A DNA stretch of 64,000 nucleotides from DASUPK01 sp963747425. Lineage in GTDB: Bacteria > Actinomycetota > Thermoleophilia > Solirubrobacterales > 70-9. The notes under the pieces were generated by a model. That model was given only the letters and a program-made list of their open reading frames with translations, was not told where the DNA came from and searched no databases. The stretch lies in contig CAVVFJ010000008.1 of the NCBI GenBank assembly GCA_963747425.1, positions 310,001 to 374,000 of the forward strand, written 5' to 3'. Position numbers and translations under genes: made by a program. Position 1 is the stretch's first letter. Each line of letters opens with the position of its first letter. Of this stretch, positions 24,005 through 31,141 are shown piece after piece.

Positions 24005-25933
24005 GTGGGCGCCGACTCTCTTTCCATTGCTCAGGTCAGTCCGCATCCTTGGGAGCGGCGGCATGAGATCAATGAGTTCGTCAGGCGGACGTCCGAGGAG
24101 CTCGCTCAGCGTGGGCACCGGGTTCTGATCGTTGCTCCGTCCGAGTCGCGGACGGCGATTCGTGACTCGCGAAAGCTGATTCGCGAGGCGGGACGGAACC
24201 CGGGGGCGGTGTTGAAAGGCGAAAACCCGAAGGTCCTCGCGATAGGGCAGAGCATTCCCCTGCCGAGCGGCCCGCGGCGACGGCCGGCGCCGCTTCCGCT
24301 GGACATCAGCGGAGCCATGGAGCGCCTCCTCGGCGCCGTGCCGCTCGACCTGGTCCACGTCCACGAGCCCTTTGCCCCGAGCACCGGGTCGGCGGCGTTG
24401 CGCCACTCGCAGTCGCTCAACGTCGCGACCTTCCACGAGCCCGTGGAGCGCGTCCTCTCGACGCAGGTGGCGCGCATGCTGGTGGAGGTCTTCTTCGGGC
24501 GGATCGACCAGCGAACCGCCGGCAACGAGGCGACCGGGGAGCTTCTGCAGCGTTTCTTTCCGGGCCAGTACGAGCTGATCCGACCGGGCGCCGACGTCGC
24601 CGAGCCGGCGCTCGAGCCGCCGCCCGCCGGGCGGGTGCGCATCGTGCATTGCGCGGAGGAGGAGCGCGGCGCTCTCCGTCTGCTGCTTCGGGCGCTCCGC
24701 AAGCTCCCGGTCGATCTCGACTGGGAGGGCGTGATCTGGTTCGACGGGCCCACCGATCCGCTGGCGCGGGTCAGCAAGCGCCTGCGGGAGAGGCTCCGCG
24801 TCGTGCGCCCGCGCGACGGCGAACCCGCCGAGTTCCTCGCCGGCGCGGACATCGCCTGCCTGGCGTCGGGCGGTGTGCGGGCCGCTCCCGGCGTGGTTCG
24901 CAAGGCGTTCGCCGCCGGTGCCGTACCGGTCGTTTCCGACCTCGAGCTGTATCGCGAGCTCGTCGGTGAGGGCGAGCGCGGCCTGCTCTTCCCGCTCGGG
25001 GACGTGCTCACGCTGGCTGCACAGCTCGAACGGCTCTGCCGCGATGCGCCTCTACGGGAGCAGCTCCGCGCGGCGGCACGGGACTGCGGCGAGGCGCGGC
25101 CGTGGGCCGAGGTCACCGACGAGGTCGAGGCGGTGTACAGGCGTCTGGCGGGTCGGCGCCATGACCCGGAGGGGAACCCCGAGATTCGAAGGCGTCTCCA
25201 AGAGCGCGAGCACGTCCATGTCGACCTCCACATGCACACCGACCACTCACCGGACTGCGCGACGCCCGCGGAACTGCTGCTCGAGACCGCCAAGGAGCGA
25301 GGTCTCGGCGCGATCGCGATCACCGACCACAACGAGATCTCCGGGGCCCTGGAGGCGCAGGAGATCGCGCGGCGGATCGGCGGGATCAAGGTGATCCTGG
25401 CGGAGGAGGTGAAGACCGCCCACGAGGGGGAGGTGATCGGCCTCTTCCTGACCGAGCGCATCGAGCGCGGCATGTCGATGGCCGAGACGATCGCGGAGAT
25501 CAGGCGCCAGGGAGGGCTCGTCTACGTCCCGCATCCGTTCGACCGGCTCCACTCGGTGCCCGACTACGAGCACCTGCTCGAGATCGTCGACGAGATCGAC
25601 ATCCTCGAGGTGTTCAACCCCCGGGTTGCGTTCTCCGCGTTCAACGAGGAGGCAGTCCGCTTCGCCCGCAAGTACTCGATCGTCCCGGGAGCGGGCTCGG
25701 ACAGCCATGTCGCCCAGGGCCTGGGCAGCGTGAAGATCCGATTGCGGGATTTCGACGGGCCGCAGGAGTTCCTCGAATCCATGCGGGAGGCCGACATCGT
25801 CCGCAAGCACAAGAACCTCGTCTACGTCCAGGCGCTCAAGTTCTTGCAGACAACGGGCGGACGGGGAGGCAGATCCCTGGCTGAACGTGACGGTCGTCGC
25901 AAGCCGCGCGGTCGCAGCGCCAGCAAGAGTTGA
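24005..25933 (+). CDS. PimA-like GT4 glycosyltransferase fused to a PHP phosphoesterase
   Basis: From GTG 24005 the protein has 642 residues. Residues about 1-385 form a GT-B glycosyltransferase whose N-half resembles mycobacterial PimA ('VLIVAPSES', 'LVHVHEPFAPSTGSAALRHS', 'VATFHEP'). The donor-binding half is recognisable ('VVRKAFAAGAVPVVSD') but the first Glu of the usual E-x7-E motif is not conserved. Residues about 405-620 form a PHP domain with metal ligands in 'DLHMHTDHS' (His409 onward), 'ITDHNE', 'YVPHPFDR' and 'AGSDSH'. The C-terminus is basic. The context (PIP synthase, Ino1) points to an inositol-lipid substrate for both halves; this is inference. Confidence 0.85.
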   Translation: MGADSLSIAQVSPHPWERRHEINEFVRRTSEELAQRGHRVLIVAPSESRTAIRDSRKLIREAGRNPGAVLKGENPKVLAIGQSIPLPSGPRRRPAPLPLDISGAMERLLGAVPLDLVHVHEPFAPSTGSAALRHSQSLNVATFHEPVERVLSTQVARMLVEVFFGRIDQRTAGNEATGELLQRFFPGQYELIRPGADVAEPALEPPPAGRVRIVHCAEEERGALRLLLRALRKLPVDLDWEGVIWFDGPTDPLARVSKRLRERLRVVRPRDGEPAEFLAGADIACLASGGVRAAPGVVRKAFAAGAVPVVSDLELYRELVGEGERGLLFPLGDVLTLAAQLERLCRDAPLREQLRAAARDCGEARPWAEVTDEVEAVYRRLAGRRHDPEGNPEIRRRLQEREHVHVDLHMHTDHSPDCATPAELLLETAKERGLGAIAITDHNEISGALEAQEIARRIGGIKVILAEEVKTAHEGEVIGLFLTERIERGMSMAETIAEIRRQGGLVYVPHPFDRLHSVPDYEHLLEIVDEIDILEVFNPRVAFSAFNEEAVRFARKYSIVPGAGSDSHVAQGLGSVKIRLRDFDGPQEFLESMREADIVRKHKNLVYVQALKFLQTTGGRGGRSLAERDGRRKPRGRSASKS

Positions 25934-26589
25934 TGCACCCGCAAGGGGCCGGGCCGGGGCCGAAGAAGAGGCAAGGCGCCGTGTCATCCATAACCGACGA
26001 CGAGATCCGCGAGAAGTACCTCGAGCGTGCGATCCGGGAGCTGAACGATCTGGGCAGGGAGCTCTCCGCCTGCCAGGACTGCCCCCGGGGAAACGTGATG
26101 CCGGTCCAGGGCTCCGGCCATCCCCAGGCGGACATCATGATGCTGAAGCGCTCGGCGACTGCCTCGGAGATCGAGGAGGGGGTCGCGTTCTACGGCCGGG
26201 CCGGCAATGCCCTGATGAAGAGCTTCAAGCGGCTCTCGATCGATCCCATCGTCGTCTTCGGGACGCTCTGCGTGAAGTGCCCGCTCACCGACCCGACGCA
26301 CGCATCGGATGCCTGCGTCGCGAGGGTGGCGGAGGAGATCGCGATCGTCCAGCCCCGGATCGTGGTGATCATGGGCGACGAGGCGCTCGACGTGCTCAAC
26401 GACCTCGAGCTGCCGCTCTCCGACCGCGTCGAGCCGGTCGAGGGGGAGATCCAGCGACTCACCCCGACCATCGACGCGCTCTACGTCCCGGACATCGACG
26501 ACTCACTCGACACCGAGGACGCAAAGCAGCGCTTCTGGTCCGCATTTCGGGTGCTCGGCGAGTGGTACGACCGGCTGCCGCCGTATTGA
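25933..26589 (+). CDS. Family-4-like uracil-DNA glycosylase homologue with altered active site
   Basis: The 218-residue protein keeps the layout of 4Fe-4S uracil-DNA glycosylases: CxxC at residues 47 and 50, a later Cys pair at 116 and 128 ('VKCPLTDPTHASDAC'), 'FYGRAGNALMKSF', and the central strand 'PRIVVIMGDEALDVL'. The catalytic motif GEAPG is replaced by LKRSA (71-75), and the C-terminal HPS-type motif by 'ALYVPDIDDSL'. Glycosylase activity is therefore unlikely or changed. It starts at ATG 25933, overlapping the fusion-gene stop as TGATG; GTG 25981 is an alternative start. Confidence 0.75.
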   Translation: MHPQGAGPGPKKRQGAVSSITDDEIREKYLERAIRELNDLGRELSACQDCPRGNVMPVQGSGHPQADIMMLKRSATASEIEEGVAFYGRAGNALMKSFKRLSIDPIVVFGTLCVKCPLTDPTHASDACVARVAEEIAIVQPRIVVIMGDEALDVLNDLELPLSDRVEPVEGEIQRLTPTIDALYVPDIDDSLDTEDAKQRFWSAFRVLGEWYDRLPPY

Positions 26590-26607
26590 TCGGCCCCTCC
26601 CCGGGAA

Positions 26608-26613
26608 TACACT
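26608..26613 (+). promoter_or_regulatory. Leaderless -10 (TACACT)
   Basis: TACACT lies 6 nt before ATG 26620, with no Shine-Dalgarno. Confidence 0.4.
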
Positions 26614-26619
26614 CAAGCC

Positions 26620-26802
26620 ATGGAGCTCGAGGAGCGCACCATCGAGCAGCTGCCGGACCGCTGTCAGAATTGCGGCGCCAAGCTGACCGATGCGGAGAAG
26701 AACACCGCTCTGACGGAGGGCCCGCCGAGCGGACTCGTGCTCTGCACGACCTGCGCCGCCGAGGTCGTTCCGGTGGAGGCGGAAGAGGAGCCTGAGGTCT
26801 AG
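26620..26802 (+). CDS. Small zinc-ribbon-like protein
   Basis: This 60-residue protein has two CxxC pairs ('CQNC' near residue 15 and 'CTTC' near residue 42) separated by about 24 residues, a likely four-Cys zinc site, and an acidic tail (VEAEEEPEV). It is not assigned to a named family. It follows the glycosylase homologue by 30 bases but appears to have its own leaderless promoter. It converges on marR. Confidence 0.65.
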   Translation: MELEERTIEQLPDRCQNCGAKLTDAEKNTALTEGPPSGLVLCTTCAAEVVPVEAEEEPEV

Positions 26803-26911
26803 CGCCGCCGCTCGCGGTGGCGGGCCACCCTGCAGTCCATGGCCCCGGCTCTCCTCGCCCTGGACACGCCGCCAGTATGCCGCGCTGGCCTCTCGTGGGC
26901 TGGGTGGAGCC

Positions 26912-27304
26912 CTAAGGGCGGTCGCCCAGCGTCTCGGCGAGGACCGAGACCTGGGTCGGGTGCGCCTCCAACTGGGCCTTGCGGCCCGCGTCGGTGACGC
27001 AGGCGAAGACGCCGCGCCGGTCGTGGTCGCAGACGTTCCGGCAGACATAGCCGTCGTCCTCGAGGCGCTGTACGAGGCGGGAGAGGGCGCTCTGGCTGAG
27101 GTGGATCTCCTCCGCGAGCTCCTGGATGCGCCGGTGCCCCTCGGGGGACTCCGCGAGCCGGCGAAGCACCTCGTACTCGCTCAGCGAGAGCCGGTGCTCC
27201 CGCTGCAGGGCGTGCTCCATTGCCTCGCGCACACGGGCGTGCTCGGTCTCGAGCTCACTCCATCGATCTAGAAGCTGGTCTCTCTGTGCTGCTGTGGAAG
27301 GCAT
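26912..27304 (-). CDS. MarR-family transcriptional regulator
   Basis: The 130-residue protein from ATG 27304 has the MarR winged helix: 'SLSEYEVLRRLAESP', the recognition region 'IHLSQSALSRLVQRLEDDGYV', and the wing 'CDHDRRGVFACVTDAGR'. The upstream open frame (to 27409) would pass through the promoter and is rejected. It is divergent from the MFS transporter, and two palindromes lie between the genes, so it probably represses both itself and the transporter. Two closely spaced cysteines near the wing ('VCRNVC') could allow redox sensing. Confidence 0.9.
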   Translation of the reverse strand: MPSTAAQRDQLLDRWSELETEHARVREAMEHALQREHRLSLSEYEVLRRLAESPEGHRRIQELAEEIHLSQSALSRLVQRLEDDGYVCRNVCDHDRRGVFACVTDAGRKAQLEAHPTQVSVLAETLGDRP

Positions 27305-27338
27305 CTCGCCTCGCTTCTCCTGGCCCCTGTGGGCGCGC

Positions 27339-27356
27339 ATTATAGCAAAAGTTGCT
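27339..27356 (-). promoter_or_regulatory. marR promoter with operator palindrome
   Basis: On the minus strand an extended -10, TGC-TATAAT (TATAAT at 27344-27339), abuts the perfect inverted repeat AGCAA-N3-TTGCT (27344-27356). The placement over the -10 suggests autorepression by MarR. Confidence 0.6.
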
Positions 27357-27369
27357 TGCGCATTTTCTG

Positions 27370-27398
27370 TTGACACAATGCATGCGTATGCATATACT
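27370..27398 (+). promoter_or_regulatory. MFS transporter promoter with operator palindrome
   Basis: TTGACA (27370-27375) and TATACT (27393-27398) are separated by exactly 17 nt, a near-consensus promoter. The spacer and first base of the -10 hold ATGCAT-GCGT-ATGCAT (27378-27393), a candidate MarR operator. The Shine-Dalgarno GGGAGG precedes ATG 27444. Confidence 0.7.
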
Positions 27399-27443
27399 AC
27401 CCGCCTCACGGATCTCGATCCCGGACTCGTTGGGAGGAAACAG

Positions 27444-28908
27444 ATGGAGCAAGCGACTCAGACTTCACCGGCAACTCGATTCGATTCCCGCCTCTGGGGA
27501 CTGCTGCTGCTCCTCTGCGGCGTCCTCTTCCTGGACGGGATGGATGTCTCCATGGTCGCGGTCGCGCTGCCGAACATCGGCCACGAGCTCGGCCTGGAGC
27601 CCAGCTCGCTGCAGTGGATCGTCAGCGGCTACGTCCTCGGCTATGGAGGGCTGCTGCTGTTGGGCGGCCGCGCGGCCGATCTGATCGGCCGCCGCAAGGT
27701 GCTGCTCGCCGGCCTGGCCGTCTTCGTGGTCGCGTCGTTCATCGGCGGCATCGCCAACGACGGAACGACCCTGATCGCGACCAGGTTCATCAAGGGCGCG
27801 TCGGCGGCCTTCACGGCGCCGGCCGGGCTCTCGATCATCACCACGAAGTTCGCCGAGGGGCCGGCACGCAACAAGGCCCTCAGCGTGTACACGGCGACGG
27901 GCGCGAGCGGATGGTCGGCCGGCCTGATCTTCGGCGGGCTGCTGACCGAGCTCGGCTGGCGGTGGACTTTCTTCATGCCGGTGCCGATCGCGGCGGGCAT
28001 CCTGTTCCTGCTGCCGCGCTACCTCGATCGCGATGAGGGGGCGGGCTTCTCGCTCCGAAAGCTCGACTTCGCGGGGACGGCGACCCTGGCGGCGACGATG
28101 CTGGCCCTCGTCTACACCGTGGTCGAGGCGCCGGACGTCGGCTGGGGATCGGCGCGCACGCTGCTCTCCTTCGTGGGCGTTGCCGCGCTGCTCAGCGCGT
28201 TCGTCCTGATCGAGCAGCACACCTCGAATCCCCTCGTTCGTCTGGGCATCCTGCGTTCGCCGCAGCTGCGGCGCGCCAACTTCGGCGCCATGGCGCTGCT
28301 GGGCAGCTGGTTCGGCTTCCAGTTCATGGGCACCCTGTACATGCAGGACCTGAGGGACTGGTCGGCGGTCGAGATGGCCCTGGCCTTCCTGCCCACCGGG
28401 CTCATCGTGGCGACCGGGTCGCCGAACATCGGGCGGGTCGTCAACCGGTTCGGAACGACGGTGCCGATCGCGCTGGGCCTCACCAGCCTGGCGGCCTCGT
28501 ACGTGCTGTTCATGAACATCGGAGCGAACACGGACTACCTGACCGGGATGCTGCCCGACGTTCATCCTGGCCGGGATCGGCTTCATGCTCACCTTCGGCC
28601 CGCTCAACATGGCCGCAACGGGTGGCGTGGCGCCTGAGGAGCAGGGACTTGCCTCCGGGCTCGTCTACACCTCGTTCCAGGTCGGCGGGGCGATCGGACT
28701 CGCCATCGCCACGGCGGTGATCGACGCCGGCACCGCCGCGTCCAGCTCGCCCGCCGGGAGTGCCGCGGCGCTGCTCGACGGATTCCATCCGGCGATCCTG
28801 ACCTCGCTGGCCATCGCGGTCATCGGCATCGGCATCACCGTGGTGCCGCTGATCACCGGCCGTCGAGCGCCCGCTCCCGCGGACGTCGCGACCGAGTCAG
28901 GTCACTAG
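27444..28908 (+). pseudogene. DHA2-type MFS drug transporter, frameshifted
   Basis: The reading frame from ATG 27444 encodes a 14-helix-type major facilitator with 'GMDVSMVAVALPNIGHEL' and the motif A-like 'GGRAADLIGRRKVL'. After '..DYLTGMLP' (about 28556) the frame breaks and continues one frame over as 'TFILAGIGFMLTFGPLNMAA' to the stop at 28908. A single extra G at 28557 explains it. All expected sequence is present on both sides, so this is either a very recent mutation or a sequencing error. The divergent marR suggests an inducible efflux pump. Confidence 0.85.
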
Positions 28909-28920
28909 AGCCGATTCCAC

Positions 28921-28952
28921 GGGCGGGACGGCTATCCCCAGCCGTCCCGCCC
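28921..28952. terminator. Bidirectional terminator between MFS and LLM genes
   Basis: GGGCGGGACGGCT and its exact complement form a 13-bp stem around a 6-base loop, placed between two convergent genes. No T-tract is present. Confidence 0.65.
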
Positions 28953-28997
28953 GGCGGCTTCGCCCTCCGCTCCAAAGTGGGGCGCGGCTCGTGGCCG

Positions 28998-29780
28998 CTA
29001 GTCGCCCGGGGCCGCCGCCTCCGCCAGCGCGCTCATGTCCTCGATCGTCGCGCTGGCGAGGGCCCTGACCACGATCACGTCGAGGGCGCGGTGGCGGGAG
29101 AGTCCCGCCTGGACGACGCTCTCGTTCTCGCCCGCGACGCCCACTGTTCCCTCCGGCGCCCCCTGCCGGTCGAAGTGGTTCCGGTACCCGGCGTGCAGGT
29201 CGCGGTAGAAGGACTCGTCCTTGGCCAGGCGGCCCTCGGCGTTGGCGCCCACCGCGGTACGGACGTAGCCGAAGATCGGCGGTGGCTCCCTGCCGGCTTC
29301 GTTCGCGCCCTGCTCGACCCGCTCGCGGGTCTGGGCGGCGAACTCCGGGGTCATCCAGTTGAAGAAGACGCCATCCCACTCGGCGCCGGCGAGGGCGCTC
29401 ATCTTCGGCCCCATCGCCGCCAGCACGAGCCGGACGCCCGGGAGCGCCTCGCGCAGACCGGGGAGCGCCTCGCGCATCGTGGTCAACGGCTTCTCGGTGA
29501 AGCCGGCGCCGAGACCGAGCCAGAGGCGACCCTTGTCGATTCCAAGGCGCTCGATGTCAGAGGCGATCTCCTCGGGTGATTGGCGGTCCAGGGCGATGAC
29601 CGCGACCCCGAGGTCGATCCGGTCGGCGCCCTTCGCATACGCGGCGAGGGTCTCGAGGCCCTTGGCTCCGGGGTGGTCGTTCGACCACATCGAGCTGTAT
29701 CCGAGCTCCTGGCAGCGGCCGGCCAGCGGGCTGGCGATCTCCGGATCCAGCCCCGCCGTGACTCCGAACGCGCGGCTCAC
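28998..29780 (-). CDS. LLM-class (F420- or flavin-dependent) oxidoreductase
   Basis: The 260-residue protein has the luciferase-like TIM-barrel pattern: 'LAGRCQELGYSSMWSNDHPG', 'IDLGVAVIALDRQSPEEIASDI' in segments and 'GRLWLGLGAGF'. These are typical of actinobacterial F420-dependent enzymes, but the cofactor cannot be proven. It starts at GTG 29780, overlapping the upstream methyltransferase stop as GTGA, so the two are co-translated. The substrate is unknown. Confidence 0.83.
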   Translation of the reverse strand: MSRAFGVTAGLDPEIASPLAGRCQELGYSSMWSNDHPGAKGLETLAAYAKGADRIDLGVAVIALDRQSPEEIASDIERLGIDKGRLWLGLGAGFTEKPLTTMREALPGLREALPGVRLVLAAMGPKMSALAGAEWDGVFFNWMTPEFAAQTRERVEQGANEAGREPPPIFGYVRTAVGANAEGRLAKDESFYRDLHAGYRNHFDRQGAPEGTVGVAGENESVVQAGLSRHRALDVIVVRALASATIEDMSALAEAAAPGD

Positions 29781-31117
29781 GCCTTCTCCAGCAGCGCCAC
29801 GCACTCGATGTGCGGGGTCTGGGGGAACATGTCGACCGGCTTCACGCGCCGCAGCCTATAGCCGGCCTCCGCGAGCTGAGCCGCGTTGGGCGCGAGCGTG
29901 GTGGGGTTGCAGGAGACGTAGACGATCCGCGGCGCCTCGCACTCGATCAGGCGGCGGACGACCTTCTTCGACAGCCCGGCGCGCGGCGGGTCGACGACCA
30001 CGACGTCGGGCCGCCCTGCCTCTTCGAGCAGCGGCCGGATCTCCTTGCGGGCGTCGCCCGTCCTGAAGCGGGCGTTCTCGATTCCGTTGAGGCGGGCGTT
30101 CTCCTCCGCGTCCACGATCGCGTCCGGGACGATCTCGATGCCCCAGACCACGCCGGCCTCCTTCGCCAGGGTCAGGCCGAGGGTGCCGATCCCGCAGAAG
30201 AGGTCGAAGACGCGCTCGGAGCCGGTCAGCCCGGCCAGATCCGCGGCAAATCCATACAGGCGCTCGGCCATCTCGGTGTTGGTCTGGAAGAAGGCGCGGT
30301 GGGAGATCCGGAAGCGCAGCCCGCAGAGCTCCTCCTCCAGGTACTCGGCGCCGATCGCGCCCGTGCGCCCGTCGGTGCCGCTGCCCGTGCCCTCGACGAT
30401 GGTGTGCAGGTCCACCGGCGGCTTCGGGATCTCGGCCGGGGAGGTGACCAGGCGGCTCTGCAGTTGCCCGGTGCGGCGGCCCTCGCGGATCACCAGGTTG
30501 CGCAGCACGCCGTGATGGCTTCGCTTGTCGTAGGCGGGCAGCCCTGCGGACCTCGCCCAGTCGCGGAGCTCGTTGCGCCGCGCGTTGTTCCGCTCGGAGG
30601 CGAGCTGGCAGTCCTCGGCGTCGACGATCAGGTCCCAGCGCCCGCGCTCATGGAAGCCGAGGACGAGCTCGCCGTCGCGCTCGCCGAACGAGTACTCGAG
30701 CTTGTTGCGATAGCGCCAGCGCTCGACCGCGGGCTCGATCGGCTCGAGCTCGAAGCCCTCGAGGCCACCGAGCCTGACCAGCGAGTCCTCGACCTGGGTC
30801 TGCTTGTAGCGCAGCTGCTCCTCGTACGCGAGGCCCTGCCACGGTGCGCCCGGGCAGGGCTCACCGCCGTGGTCGCACCGGGGGGGGACGCGGTGGTCGG
30901 ACTCGCGCAGGATCTCCTTCGCGGAGGCCTCCGCGTATCCACGTTTGGCACGGGTGACCTCGGCGGTGACGCGGTCGCCCGGGAGCGCGCCCGCGACGAA
31001 CACGACGTAGCCGTTCCGCCGGGCGATCCCCTTGCCGCCGTAGGCCAGGGACTCGACGTCTAGCGTGAGCAACTCCCCGCGGGCGGGCCTCTGCTGTGCA
31101 ATCGCCTGATCGGTCAT
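29777..31117 (-). CDS. TRAM-domain 23S rRNA (uracil-5-)methyltransferase, RlmCD/RumA-like
   Basis: The 446-residue protein has an N-terminal TRAM RNA-binding domain (about 10-65, 'LTLDVESLAYGGKGIARR'). A Cys-containing insert follows, then a class I methyltransferase domain with 'VFDLFCGIGTLGLTLA', 'VVVDPPRAGLSKKV' and the catalytic Cys in 'IVYVSCNPTTLAPN'. It methylates C5 of a specific uridine in RNA; the exact site cannot be assigned. Some cluster-binding cysteines of RumA appear (RCDHGGEPC) but not the full set. The frame is open far upstream; the real start is ATG 31117, with GGAG immediately before it. Confidence 0.9.
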   Translation of the reverse strand: MTDQAIAQQRPARGELLTLDVESLAYGGKGIARRNGYVVFVAGALPGDRVTAEVTRAKRGYAEASAKEILRESDHRVPPRCDHGGEPCPGAPWQGLAYEEQLRYKQTQVEDSLVRLGGLEGFELEPIEPAVERWRYRNKLEYSFGERDGELVLGFHERGRWDLIVDAEDCQLASERNNARRNELRDWARSAGLPAYDKRSHHGVLRNLVIREGRRTGQLQSRLVTSPAEIPKPPVDLHTIVEGTGSGTDGRTGAIGAEYLEEELCGLRFRISHRAFFQTNTEMAERLYGFAADLAGLTGSERVFDLFCGIGTLGLTLAKEAGVVWGIEIVPDAIVDAEENARLNGIENARFRTGDARKEIRPLLEEAGRPDVVVVDPPRAGLSKKVVRRLIECEAPRIVYVSCNPTTLAPNAAQLAEAGYRLRRVKPVDMFPQTPHIECVALLEKA

Positions 31118-31125
31118 CTCCGGCC

Positions 31126-31131
31126 TATCGT
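31126..31131 (+). promoter_or_regulatory. Leaderless -10 (TATCGT) for the M3-like peptidase
   Basis: TATCGT lies 10 nt before TTG 31142. Only 24 nt separate the divergent start codons at 31117 and 31142, so promoter elements must be minimal or lie inside coding sequence. Confidence 0.35.
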
Positions 31132-31141
31132 TGCAGCCGCC

